Source: Symploca sp. SIO1C2 (GTDB lineage Bacteria > Cyanobacteriota > Cyanobacteriia > Cyanobacteriales > Coleofasciculaceae). Taken from it: a stretch of 64,000 nucleotides of DNA. The DNA lies in assembly GCA_010672925.1 (NCBI GenBank), contig JAAHFP010000001.1, positions 308,604 to 372,603 of the forward strand. Direction: 5' to 3'. A program made the position numbers and the translations under genes. Shown one piece after another: positions 8,916 to 17,202 of the stretch. Under the pieces are notes generated by a model that saw only the letters and a list, made by a program, of their open reading frames with translations, was not told the DNA's origin and searched no databases. How positions within the stretch are numbered: position 1 is the first letter of the stretch; each line of letters begins with the position of its first letter.

Positions 8916-10778
8916 CTAGCCGCCGATAATGAAAGAAATTTTTGATAAGAATGGCCAACTGATAATTATGCCAAACAAGGCTATTCCCAGGAGAATGGTT
9001 AGGGCATAAAACTGACTTTGACCGGAGACATTGTACTTCAAACTTTGTCCCCCAAACATGGTTGCCATGCCTACAAAATTGACTAGGCCATCCACAATAT
9101 AGCGGTCTGACCAAGCAATGGCTTGGGATACTAGACCAACAACAGATACAATGGTGATGCGGTAGAGTTTTTGGGTGTAAAAATCGTAGGCAAACAAGTT
9201 TTGTAGGGATTGATTGCCAAAACTCACGGGTTTGGTATAGCTGTTATTCAGATAGATAAATGCTCCGATACCACCGCCGATTGCACTTGATAAGAGCAAT
9301 AAGCCCGCTACAGTAAGGTTAACAGCAGACCATTCCGGTATCAGTTGCCATTGCATTAAGATCAGGGGTACGTGTAAGACAAACCCCATTAGCAGTAACA
9401 TAGGGAAAATCATCGGCCAGTGCACTTCCGGTGATCGCTCACTCATTTGCTTGGGTTTGCCACCGAAGATTAAGCCAAACACTCGGATGACGCTTAAGCT
9501 AGCTAGGGTATTGACTATGAGTAATACAGCAAATAGCCAAGGGCGAGTCTGGTAAAGATGCTCCCCTAACTGTAATAAAGCCCAAAAGCCACCGAGGGGA
9601 GGGATGGCGACTAAACCGGCTGCACCAACTAGGTAAGAAATGCCAGAAGCTGGTCTTTTACCCCAGAGTCCCCCTAATTGGGTTAAATCTTGGGTGACGC
9701 TATTCCAGATAATTGTACCGGTACTCATGACTAACAAAGCCATGGCTACGGCGTAGATTAACATTAAGCTTAAAGCGGTTTGGGTTTGGTCAGTACCCAC
9801 AGCGATAAACACCAAACCCATGTAAGCACTGACGAGGAAAGACAGAGTACGCTTAATATCAACTTGAGCGATCGCTACCATCGTACCGCCTAATGCCGTT
9901 ACCGCACCAATTATTAGGGTGACTAAGGCAGCTAAGGGGGAAAGCTCAATGATGGGTTGTACTTTAATTAATACCCAAGCACCGGTACAAACAACTACCG
10001 CATTGCGTAAAATAGTGCTAGGAACAGGACCTTCCATGGCTAAATCTAGCCACAAATGTAGAGGAAATTGTGCACATTTGCCCATTGGTCCAGCGATTAA
10101 GGCTAACCCTAATAATGCAGCAACTGTAGGGTCAATGTGAGCTGTGCTTGCCCAGGTTGTCAGTTCAGTAAAATTCCAGGTTTTTGCTAGGGGATAGATA
10201 GCAATAACTCCCATTAAGAGAAACAAGTCTCCTACCCGTTTGGTTAAAAAAGCATCTCTAGCACCGGTAACCACCAAAGATTGATTAAACCAAAACCCCA
10301 CTAAGAGATAAGTTCCTAGGGTGAGAATTTCCAGGATAATGTAACTGAAAAACAAGGAGTTGCAGAGAACCAAAGCACACATGCCAGCTTCAAAAAAGGC
10401 TAGCAAGGAGTAGAAACGAGCCCAACCCCAATCCATTTCCATGTAACCAATGGCGTAGATTTGCGCCAGCAAATTGATGCCGGTAATCACCAGGGTTGCA
10501 CTAATGGTAATCGCAGAAAATTCTAGGGGAATGGTCAGATTAAGATCAATGGTTTGTAACCAAGGAATTAATATTTCTTGTTTGGGTTGATTCCAAGTTG
10601 CGGATAGAGCAATTACACCGTGTAAAAATGCCACCAAACTCATCAAAGTATTGATGTAACCTGCGGGTCTTGGCCCTGTGCGATAGATAATGCTAGGAGA
10701 CCAAGGTATCGCTAAAATTGAACCAATTAAGGGGTAGCAAGGTATCAACCAAGCTGTTTCTAGGAAGATTTGAGCCAT
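8916..10778 (-). CDS. ndhF3: NAD(P)H-quinone oxidoreductase subunit NdhF3
   Basis: This 620-residue polytopic membrane protein is the NdhF-type antiporter-like subunit of NDH-1MS. Family stretches include TGINLLAQIYAIGYMEMDWGWARFYSLL, TGARDAFLTKRVGDLFLLMG and KCAQFPLHLWLDLAMEGPVPSTILRNA, and the C-terminus has the extra helices expected of NdhF. It opens the ndhF3-ndhD3-cupA set, which in other cyanobacteria is switched on at low CO2 by the LysR regulator NdhR/CcmR; no such gene is in this window. I prefer the ATG at 10778 (MAQIFLETAWLIPCY), which matches the family start, over the in-frame ATG at 10805. A 28-bp inverted repeat lies just upstream at 10807-10834. Confidence 0.93.
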   Translation of the reverse strand: MAQIFLETAWLIPCYPLIGSILAIPWSPSIIYRTGPRPAGYINTLMSLVAFLHGVIALSATWNQPKQEILIPWLQTIDLNLTIPLEFSAITISATLVITGINLLAQIYAIGYMEMDWGWARFYSLLAFFEAGMCALVLCNSLFFSYIILEILTLGTYLLVGFWFNQSLVVTGARDAFLTKRVGDLFLLMGVIAIYPLAKTWNFTELTTWASTAHIDPTVAALLGLALIAGPMGKCAQFPLHLWLDLAMEGPVPSTILRNAVVVCTGAWVLIKVQPIIELSPLAALVTLIIGAVTALGGTMVAIAQVDIKRTLSFLVSAYMGLVFIAVGTDQTQTALSLMLIYAVAMALLVMSTGTIIWNSVTQDLTQLGGLWGKRPASGISYLVGAAGLVAIPPLGGFWALLQLGEHLYQTRPWLFAVLLIVNTLASLSVIRVFGLIFGGKPKQMSERSPEVHWPMIFPMLLLMGFVLHVPLILMQWQLIPEWSAVNLTVAGLLLLSSAIGGGIGAFIYLNNSYTKPVSFGNQSLQNLFAYDFYTQKLYRITIVSVVGLVSQAIAWSDRYIVDGLVNFVGMATMFGGQSLKYNVSGQSQFYALTILLGIALFGIIISWPFLSKISFIIGG

Positions 10779-10806
10779 CAGATATTTAGCAGACAAAAGG
10801 GGCACA

Positions 10807-10834
10807 TTAAGGTTGAATAGCCATTCGACCTTAA
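10807..10834. promoter_or_regulatory. inverted repeat in ndhF3 leader
   Basis: Arms TTAAGGTTGAAT and ATTCGACCTTAA face each other across AGCC: 12-bp arms with one mismatch. It lies about 30 bp upstream of the preferred ndhF3 ATG. A possible -10 box (TATACT on the minus strand, near 10873-10878) stands further upstream, so the repeat would fall in the transcribed leader. It could be an operator or a leader hairpin. Confidence 0.5.
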
Positions 10835-10959
10835 TAGAGAAAGTAATAAATTAAGTTTTGTTAATGTTTTATTACAGTATAGTGGTTAATGGGTCAAAAA
10901 ATAAAGATTAAATTAAATTACTCAATGATGGTGCTTTGAAGGCAGGAGCCCGGAGGTAG

Positions 10960-11020
10960 AAGGCAGGAGGCAGGAGGCAGGAGGCAGGAGGCAGGAGGCA
11001 GAAGGCAGGAGGCAGGAGGT
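10960..11020. repeat. GGCAGGA heptamer array
   Basis: About eight units of GGCAGGA/GGCAGAA lie in the long non-coding stretch upstream of ndhF3. Confidence 0.85.
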
Positions 11021-11460
11021 GAGAGAAGGAAGTATGTATGTCAGGACTTTTAATTTTTGGTATAAGAAAGCTTGGAAGGGAAGCTTTTTCACCTTTTTTA
11101 ACTAGTGGGTTATTTTTGTTGTACTGTACTAGTAAAATCTACTTATCTATGGGAATTAAGATAGTAACTATGTATTTTATCTATGGATAAGCTAATTCTA
11201 GGGAGAGGTGCCAGAATGATATCTTGGCGTTTGAAAACCTGGCTTTTTCGTTGAGATTAACTCAAAACTTGTTACTTGTTACTTACAAAAATGCTCCGAT
11301 TAGGACAAGGGGCTTAAGCCCCTTGTTAACTTGCCTTATCTGAGAATGTCTTAATTACCCTGGCAACTGCCATAGTTTGGGGTCACCAATAATCTTCAGG
11401 CAAAGCCCGCCTTTTGTATCTTCCCCTTCCAGAAATAACAAGGGAAATAATCTGATAGTC
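11021..11460. other. non-coding stretch with one palindrome
   Basis: No open reading frame of note is seen. The clear structure is a perfect palindrome at 11305-11326 with the core CAAGGGGCTTAAGCCCCTTG. The rest is A/T-rich and shows no tRNA or gene that I can recognise. Confidence 0.6.
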
Positions 11461-11568
11461 TCACGCATCCCCGTTGAAGGGGAGTTTGGGAAAACTAGCC
11501 AAAGCCCAAAGTGAGCGAACTGTTTGTTAGGTTTCCATCCCCGTTTGGGGGAATTTATTTATCAAAAG
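11461..11568. CRISPR. possible degenerate CRISPR relic (two repeats, one spacer)
   Basis: Two imperfect copies of a CRISPR-like repeat stand exactly 70 bp apart, measured at CATCCCCGTT (11466 and 11536). The second copy, at 11531-11568, begins GTTTCCATCCCCGTTTGGGG, which resembles cyanobacterial type III repeats with a CCCC...GGGG hairpin. The first copy, at about 11461-11495, is worn and ends TTTGGGAAAAC. The spacer would be about 35 bp (11496-11530). No cas genes lie in the window, and no further repeats are seen on either side. Confidence 0.35.
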
Positions 11569-11723
11569 CTATCTTCTGGAGCATTTACCAGAATAGGGCT
11601 TCTGTAAACCTTTACTGGTAAAGCATCGAAACACTTCAACAAAATTATGCTGTTTTTAAGGATCAGTAGAGGCGTGTCGATTACATAATTGGCTCGAATT
11701 ATAGCTTAGTGCTGAAGTTTTTG

Positions 11724-12707
11724 TCAAATAATTTCAGAATAAAATAGCTTCATAAAGCGCTCTGTATCTACTTCTAAACAGACATCTATATTTGGGGGAA
11801 AGGTGGATTCATCTCTGCGATCGCGCAAATCTGCCAGGGACATACCGGAGGTAAACCTTCCTTCCGTTTCCACTACCATATAGACTGATTCTGTTGAGAC
11901 TAAACTGGGGTCGATTGCCACACCAACTGCCAAAGGGTCATGTAGATAGCAACCATGGAAGTCTTCGTTGTCTCGATAGAAAGCCATATAAACCCCTGTA
12001 CAATCAGCAATAAATTGAGATACTGCTGAGGGATGTTTCTGGGCAAAATCTTCTATATCTTTACGGAGAAGTGGTGCTTTCATGGCGACATCCAGTCCCA
12101 CTAGGGTTAGGGGGATACCGGATTCCATCACTACTTGTGCCGCATCGGGATCAACAAAGAAGTTGAACTCGGCTGCCGCTGAAATATTGCCTGGAACTTT
12201 GACTGCTCCCCCCATAATGACAATACGACCTACTTTTTGTAAGGTGGTGCGATCGCGCTGTAGGGCTGTAGCAATATTGGTCAAAGGTCCTAACGCTACA
12301 ATGGTTAAATCACTACCATACTCTTGAGCTGCCTTCAACAAGACCTCAACCGCAGCTTCAGAAGATGGCTCCGTGGTAAGTTGAGGATAGCAAGGACTGC
12401 CATCGGTATTGGTAAATTGATGCAATTCTCCCAATCCATCTGCTCCGTGGATACCTGCTGCATTGAAGGGAGGACGCACCAAGGGCTTTTCGCATCCTTT
12501 TGCTACTAGAGGAGGTTGCTTTGGTTGGACTATATCAATAACCCGTAATACATTATTAGCAGCCTGATTAACATCAATATTACCTGCCAACACAGTCACT
12601 GCTTTGAGGTCAATTTGTTGACAGTTCAGTGCCAAAATAAGCGCCAAGGCATCATCAACACCACCATCAGTGTCAATAATCATCGGAAAACTTGAGGAAT
12701 TAGCCAT
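11724..12707 (-). CDS. inosine-uridine preferring nucleoside hydrolase family protein
   Basis: This 327-residue protein hydrolyses ribonucleosides to a free base and ribose, by family. The metal and ribose site motif IDTDGGVDDAL lies at residues 11-20, and GPLTNIA and GGAVKVPGN follow in the expected order. I place the start at the ATG at 12707 (MANSSSFPMIID) because a full Shine-Dalgarno AAGGAG lies 8 bp upstream (12716-12721). A longer in-frame start at 12794 would add 29 residues not typical of the family. It is the last of three minus-strand genes with 5'-nucleotidase and urea transporter, which suggests salvage of nucleotides. The exact base preference cannot be read from the sequence. 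Confidence 0.9.
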   Translation of the reverse strand: MANSSSFPMIIDTDGGVDDALALILALNCQQIDLKAVTVLAGNIDVNQAANNVLRVIDIVQPKQPPLVAKGCEKPLVRPPFNAAGIHGADGLGELHQFTNTDGSPCYPQLTTEPSSEAAVEVLLKAAQEYGSDLTIVALGPLTNIATALQRDRTTLQKVGRIVIMGGAVKVPGNISAAAEFNFFVDPDAAQVVMESGIPLTLVGLDVAMKAPLLRKDIEDFAQKHPSAVSQFIADCTGVYMAFYRDNEDFHGCYLHDPLAVGVAIDPSLVSTESVYMVVETEGRFTSGMSLADLRDRRDESTFPPNIDVCLEVDTERFMKLFYSEII

Positions 12708-12715
12708 TTTTTCTT

Positions 12716-12721
12716 CTCCTT
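12716..12721 (-). promoter_or_regulatory. ribosome binding site deciding the nucleoside hydrolase start
   Basis: AAGGAG on the minus strand, 8 bp before the ATG at 12707. It favours this start over the in-frame ATG 87 bp further upstream. Confidence 0.75.
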
Positions 12722-12837
12722 GTGAAACTGACATCTTGCCAGTTATAAAGTTATTAGATGTCTTACTACGCAGGGAATGCAGAATTGTATCCAATTCCTC
12801 ATTGCAAAGAAGATAACAAACAAATCAGCTTCCCTTG

Positions 12838-12909
12838 GTTCCTCTCCTCCGGTTCCCCTCCTTGGAGGGGCTTCTCCTCCGGTTCCCCTCCTTGGAGGGG
12901 TTAGGGGTG
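12838..12909. repeat. CCCCTCCTTGGAGGGG repeat, two units
   Basis: Two 31-bp units with the palindrome CCCCTCCTTGGAGGGG are followed by TTAGGGGTGGGTT. The same family occurs at about 30390-30432 (in a gene), 48941-49048 (in a gene), 51645-51684 and 54756-54795. Confidence 0.85.
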
Positions 12910-12936
12910 GGTTTCTGCCTCCTGCCTCCTGCCTGC

Positions 12937-14631
12937 TCACATTGCCAACGAAGCTAATTCATCCATAGACACCATACCATCACCATCCGCATCTAGTGTC
13001 TCAAACATCATACTAACCAAACCTTTGTTGTTGCGACCGGTTCGTTGTGCCAAGGCACTCTGTAGTTCTTCCGGAGAAATTTGTCCATCCTGGTTTTTAT
13101 CAAGAAAGGCAAAGGATTTTTTGAGAGCCTTTCCCAATTCTTCTTTAGAGATTTGCCCATCGTCGTTGCTATCCCATTCATCATAATTAACTATGACTCG
13201 CCAAGCATCCTTCATGCAGCTTTCCATGATTAAGTTTTTTGCAGGTAGACATTGCTCTAAAGGTGGCGCACCACCGTTGGCATTGACATAATATAGCAAC
13301 GATTTAATTTCATTCATGCCTGTCAGCAAAAACTGATAGATGCCGACATTGTAAAGCTTTTGGGGGTCGAAGGGAGCATGGTTAATGCTGGTAATTTTTA
13401 GACTGGGATAGTCTTCAATCACTACATCTAAATCAGCATGTAAAAAATTAGGAGCTTCTTGCTCTGGAGTACTACGACTTTCGGTAATTGCCTTTTGTAA
13501 GACAGATCCAGGCACTTGAATTAGGGCAATTTCGGTATCAAATGGTAGTTCCTCTAGCAAATCTCCATAGGTGAAAGATGCTCCCTGTTCATAGTCTTGA
13601 TTTCCTCGAACGCCTCCTCCCTGGAGCATTACTAGATCAACATTTTTCAAGCTTTTTTTGATGTAAGAGCATAAGGTGGAAGCAACTTTTTCCGGTTTAA
13701 ATCTTGTCCGCTTAGAGGACATAGATTCTTTCACCTCAAAAATTTCTACTTCCATCAGGGAGCCTAAAAAATTTTGGGTAATTTCGACAAAAGTTTGGGC
13801 GCTGGGGTCTGCATCAAAATGGCTGGCGGGCAACAAATGCACAGCACTGTGTCGCTCTCCTTTAGAATCCCACCAAACATCAACCACAACGACATTGGTG
13901 GCATCAACACCGGCTTTCACAATCAGGCTCTGCTCAATTTTCTCAATATAAATTTCATGCTCGTGTCCCCCAAGAATCACGGGAACCTGACCACGGAGTT
14001 GGTCATCTTGCTCAATCTGCTTTACTAGTTCCCGGTCTTCAGCAATCGTCTGATGAGTTAAGGGAATTAGCATCGTTGCTTGCTCGGAACACTTAGACCA
14101 GGTTTCCTTGAGAGCCTCAAAAATCGGCTGAATGTTTAAGTCTGTTCCCGGTCTAAAAATATTAGTGTCGTTCGTACAAAATCCAGCAAAGGCAACTCGA
14201 TGAGAACCAACGTCAACAATATCATATTTCGGCAGCGGCTGACCACTAGCATCGACAATCGGTAAGTCCAAGATGTTGCTATTCAAACATTTACCTTCGT
14301 AGGTTTTGAAGCGATCGCATAGGACATCCATGCTCACGTCAAATTCATGGTTGCCAAAGCAAAGATAGTCAATATCAACTATCTTGAGTACATCGAGCAT
14401 GGCTTTACCCCCATCGAGGGAGGTAATCAAACAGGGAGAGAGAAAATCACCGTTCAAAGAGGCAATGATTTTCGCATCTTCTGCTGTCTGCTTCAATGAT
14501 TTAATGACTGTTTCGATATAGGGATAATTCTTAATATCATAAACATCATTAATCGAGATGATTCTCAGATAGGTTCCCACCGCTTCTCTAGGTCTGGGTA
14601 GATACAGGGGCGGAGTTTGGCTTATGGTCAT
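12937..14631 (-). CDS. 5'-nucleotidase/metallophosphoesterase with C-terminal EF-hands
   Basis: This 564-residue protein has an N-terminal calcineurin-like phosphoesterase domain: INDVYDI at 27-33, NGDFLSP near 60, GNHEFD near 100 and GGHEHE near 225. The 5'-nucleotidase C-terminal domain follows (about 290-460, with QGGGVRGN). Three EF-hand calcium loops close the protein: DSNDDGQISKEE, DKNQDGQISPEE and DADGDGMVSMDE. No signal peptide is evident, so it may act in the cytoplasm. It probably removes phosphate from nucleotides and hands nucleosides to the hydrolase encoded next. It lies 141 bp downstream of the urea transporter gene, which also carries EF-hands. The calcium loops have the canonical D-x-D/N-x-D/N-G spacing. 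Confidence 0.88.
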   Translation of the reverse strand: MTISQTPPLYLPRPREAVGTYLRIISINDVYDIKNYPYIETVIKSLKQTAEDAKIIASLNGDFLSPCLITSLDGGKAMLDVLKIVDIDYLCFGNHEFDVSMDVLCDRFKTYEGKCLNSNILDLPIVDASGQPLPKYDIVDVGSHRVAFAGFCTNDTNIFRPGTDLNIQPIFEALKETWSKCSEQATMLIPLTHQTIAEDRELVKQIEQDDQLRGQVPVILGGHEHEIYIEKIEQSLIVKAGVDATNVVVVDVWWDSKGERHSAVHLLPASHFDADPSAQTFVEITQNFLGSLMEVEIFEVKESMSSKRTRFKPEKVASTLCSYIKKSLKNVDLVMLQGGGVRGNQDYEQGASFTYGDLLEELPFDTEIALIQVPGSVLQKAITESRSTPEQEAPNFLHADLDVVIEDYPSLKITSINHAPFDPQKLYNVGIYQFLLTGMNEIKSLLYYVNANGGAPPLEQCLPAKNLIMESCMKDAWRVIVNYDEWDSNDDGQISKEELGKALKKSFAFLDKNQDGQISPEELQSALAQRTGRNNKGLVSMMFETLDADGDGMVSMDELASLAM

Positions 14632-14772
14632 AATTGTTTAATATCAAGTCCGGTTGAATACTTACACTTTGGTGTAAATAAGGCTCCAAGGGAAGGAAAA
14701 AGTTATAAGGTAGAAGGATATGATAACTGTTTAGGCAGACATGATATCAAACTTCAGCAAAAATTAATTTGT

Positions 14773-16422
14773 CTAAATCACAAGTAACAATTCGATAAAA
14801 CGTTCCCAAGTCAAGTCTTTGTTCCCGATTCTCTGCCGTAAAAAGCTCACTTCTTCCTGGGTAAGGAGAGGCTCATTGACACTGGTCAATACTACATTCA
14901 TTTCCTCTGGATCAAGTACCCCATTGCCGTCAGTATCAATGGGAATGAAATAGGTGGAAAACTCATCTAGTCGCGACATCAAACGACGATGGCGCAGCAA
15001 TAATTCACCGAATTCCTCAAAGTCAATTTCGCCGCTGTTATCGAAATCCATGCTGGAAAAGGCAAAGTTAAGTTCCTCCTCACTGAGGGGATGTCCTGCT
15101 TGCTGGAAGTGATAGCGGAGTTCTTGCAGGGATAAGCTGCCGCTTTGGTCTTGGTCAATAGCATTAAAAATATAGCGCAAATCCCCCTTAAGCTCCTGTG
15201 GTGCTCGGTCAAATAAAACCTTGTGGTGCTCTCCTTCCATGGCTCCCCGCAACCGACGACGAAAGGCAGAAATCACCTCTTTAGCGGTGAGGTAGCGAAA
15301 TCGATGTTCTTCAGGATTAGCGATAGAGTAGGGAGCAACGGGGACTAGGGAAGAGAGGGAGCGCCGCAACACCAAAAAACATCCATATACGGCTAGCTGA
15401 AAGGGAACCGATAGGATTGGTAAGCCTAAGGTCGTCATCACCAAACTCAGCAACCAAGCTAGCAACGCTGCCACTAAAGCTCCAGCACAGCCTGCTGCAA
15501 GGCTTCGTCGGTTCGGTGTGTAGAATATACCGCCAATAGCGATCGCTGTTAAGGTTGAGTTATAGCCCCATAGTCCAGCGTACAGTACATTCAAATCTAC
15601 CCCTAGCAGGATGCCCGTGAGCAATCCGATGGCACAGCCGAGAACCGCAACCACAGCTCCCATGGGACTGCACAATGTTATAGCAATGATAATCAAAACT
15701 GCAGACACCATGCTACCGGAAAAAAAGACTTGACCTATTCCAGTAACTAAAGCTGATATAATCCTTACCCCATCTAGAGACTCAGCAGGGTTAGGAAATG
15801 GTGGTGGTGTCCCCAGTTCAAAGAAGGGTTGAGGAATGTAGGTGGCACTTGCCAAAAATAACAGGGTAATGAGGATAAACGGTACTCCCATCGACGGTAG
15901 CTTCAGATGCACCGCCATCCACAACCCTAAATGCTTCATCAGCACCGTACTCAGGGCAGCACAAATCGCGATTGCCAATACCCAAAGCAGATTGCCACTG
16001 CCATTTCCCCAGCTACCAAAGGTGCCTAATGCTAGTCCAATTAATGTTCCATTGAAGCCAAAAATGCCGTTACGAATGCTGGGACGATCAATATGCATCC
16101 TATAGGCTGTTACTGTCGCTGCCACAACTCCAACCATCATCATCAAGGCGGCCCAAGGCGACTGAATGAAAACTGCTAGGATGATTAGTAGTCCACTAAT
16201 CGGATTATTGGCAAACGCTACTTGACCAATACCCCGTAAACTCGCATTAAGGAAATCCAACAACGGACGACGCTCTAGGGATTGATTGAAGTCTTGCAGA
16301 GTTCCCATAATCGGGAGGGGATGTCGATGGGATACTTTCTCTGACTCCAAAAGCCGAGAGAGCAATTCATGGAGTGGCAGAGATTGAGAGTTCGTTTGGT
16401 TAATCTGAGGAGCTTCAGGCAT
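14773..16422 (-). CDS. urea transporter (UT family) with C-terminal EF-hands
   Basis: Residues about 20-340 form a UT-type urea channel with two homologous halves, each with the signature NPISGLL / GFNGTLIGLALG and, in the second half, LWGYNSTLTAIAIGG. The C-terminal 150 residues hold three EF-hand loops: DQDQSGSLSLQE, DFDNSGEIDFEE and DTDGNGVLDPEE. This is an unusual fusion, since bacterial UT proteins normally end after the channel. Calcium control of the channel is a reasonable inference. Urea would feed urease (not in this window). It heads the minus-strand group with 5'-nucleotidase and nucleoside hydrolase. A strong inverted repeat lies 23-48 bp upstream of its ATG. Confidence 0.9.
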   Translation of the reverse strand: MPEAPQINQTNSQSLPLHELLSRLLESEKVSHRHPLPIMGTLQDFNQSLERRPLLDFLNASLRGIGQVAFANNPISGLLIILAVFIQSPWAALMMMVGVVAATVTAYRMHIDRPSIRNGIFGFNGTLIGLALGTFGSWGNGSGNLLWVLAIAICAALSTVLMKHLGLWMAVHLKLPSMGVPFILITLLFLASATYIPQPFFELGTPPPFPNPAESLDGVRIISALVTGIGQVFFSGSMVSAVLIIIAITLCSPMGAVVAVLGCAIGLLTGILLGVDLNVLYAGLWGYNSTLTAIAIGGIFYTPNRRSLAAGCAGALVAALLAWLLSLVMTTLGLPILSVPFQLAVYGCFLVLRRSLSSLVPVAPYSIANPEEHRFRYLTAKEVISAFRRRLRGAMEGEHHKVLFDRAPQELKGDLRYIFNAIDQDQSGSLSLQELRYHFQQAGHPLSEEELNFAFSSMDFDNSGEIDFEEFGELLLRHRRLMSRLDEFSTYFIPIDTDGNGVLDPEEMNVVLTSVNEPLLTQEEVSFLRQRIGNKDLTWERFIELLLVI

Positions 16423-16444
16423 AGGATATTAAATAAGGCAACAG

Positions 16445-16470
16445 GGTATCATTTTGTGACAAAAGATACC
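16445..16470. promoter_or_regulatory. inverted repeat before urea transporter gene
   Basis: GGTATC-A-TTTT and AAAA-GATACC arms face each other across GTGAC. On the minus strand a TATAAT lies just upstream (16472-16477), so the repeat sits at the likely transcription start, a place suited to a repressor. It does not have the GTA-N8-TAC spacing of an NtcA site. Confidence 0.45.
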
Positions 16471-16557
16471 GATTATAAGAATAAGGTCATTAGATTAGGC
16501 GATCGCTAATTCCTTGTCAAGGCGATCGCAAGCTAAAGTAATAATTGATCATTACCC

Positions 16558-17136
16558 TCAAAAAACAGGCAAATTTAACATAAATCCAGGTAAAATCTTC
16601 TCTCCTGATAAACTCGTAGGTAACTGGATAATCTCAACAGGCTGATGGGGGCGATAAATTTCTACTTGTTGCGCTTGGGGATTAATCAACCAACCTAACT
16701 GCAAGCCACTATTGAGATATTCCTGCATTTTTTCCTGTAACTCTCTCAGGGAATCAGTACGCGATCGCAATTCAATGACAAAATCAGGACATAAGGGGGG
16801 AAATTTTTCTTGTTCTTCTGGGGTTAATGATTCCCAACGTTGATTATTCACCCAAGCAGCATCGGGAGAACGATCTCCACCATTAGGTAACCGAAATATG
16901 GTAGAAGAGCTAAAAACTTTGCCCAGTTTAGTTTGACGATTCCACAGATTTAAGTCTGTAATGAAATCTGCTTCTCGATTGCCACTAACTCCACCGACGG
17001 GAGGCATAATAACTAATTCTCCTTTGGCAGTTCTTTCTAGTTGCCAATCTTGATTGACTTGGCAGAGCCAGTAAAATTGCTCATCACTCAAGCCAACGTT
17101 GGTTAGATTTAAAATGATTTGAGAAGAAGTCCTCAT
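16558..17136 (-). CDS. Uma2 family (DUF820) putative endonuclease
   Basis: This 192-residue protein has the Uma2/DUF820 pattern of a PD-(D/E)XK fold. It has RSPDAAWV near 97, CPDFVIELRSRTDSLRELQEKMQEY near 120-145 and LGWLINPQAQQVEIYRP near 155. The motif D-x9-E-x-R/K is visible as PDFVIELRS. Uma2 genes are multicopy in cyanobacteria and their biological role is unsettled. A second member lies at 49841-50500. The C-terminus is the usual GEKILPGFMLNL. It is preceded by a 30-bp palindrome and the LamG gene on the same strand. Confidence 0.88.
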   Translation of the reverse strand: MRTSSQIILNLTNVGLSDEQFYWLCQVNQDWQLERTAKGELVIMPPVGGVSGNREADFITDLNLWNRQTKLGKVFSSSTIFRLPNGGDRSPDAAWVNNQRWESLTPEEQEKFPPLCPDFVIELRSRTDSLRELQEKMQEYLNSGLQLGWLINPQAQQVEIYRPHQPVEIIQLPTSLSGEKILPGFMLNLPVF

Positions 17137-17157
17137 TGATGAAAATTTCCAATGCTC

Positions 17158-17187
17158 TGTAGAGACGTTGCATGCAACGTCTCTACA
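17158..17187. repeat. 30-bp perfect palindrome (copy 2)
   Basis: This is identical to the palindrome at 5785-5814, including the GGGTTTTT flank on the plus strand. It lies 15 bp beyond the stop of the LamG gene. Confidence 0.9.
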
Positions 17188-17202
17188 GGGTTTTTGCTTT
17201 TG

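Noticed and set aside
10960-11020. Heptamer arrays as CRISPR arrays
   Set aside because: Units of 7 bp without spacers are simple tandem repeats.
12743-12968. Short open frames on both strands across the CCCCTCCTTGGAGGGG repeats
   Set aside because: They are made of intergenic repeat sequence and have no ribosome site or family.
16423-16557. NtcA site before the urea transporter
   Set aside because: No GTA-N8-TAC is present; the inverted repeat has wider spacing.
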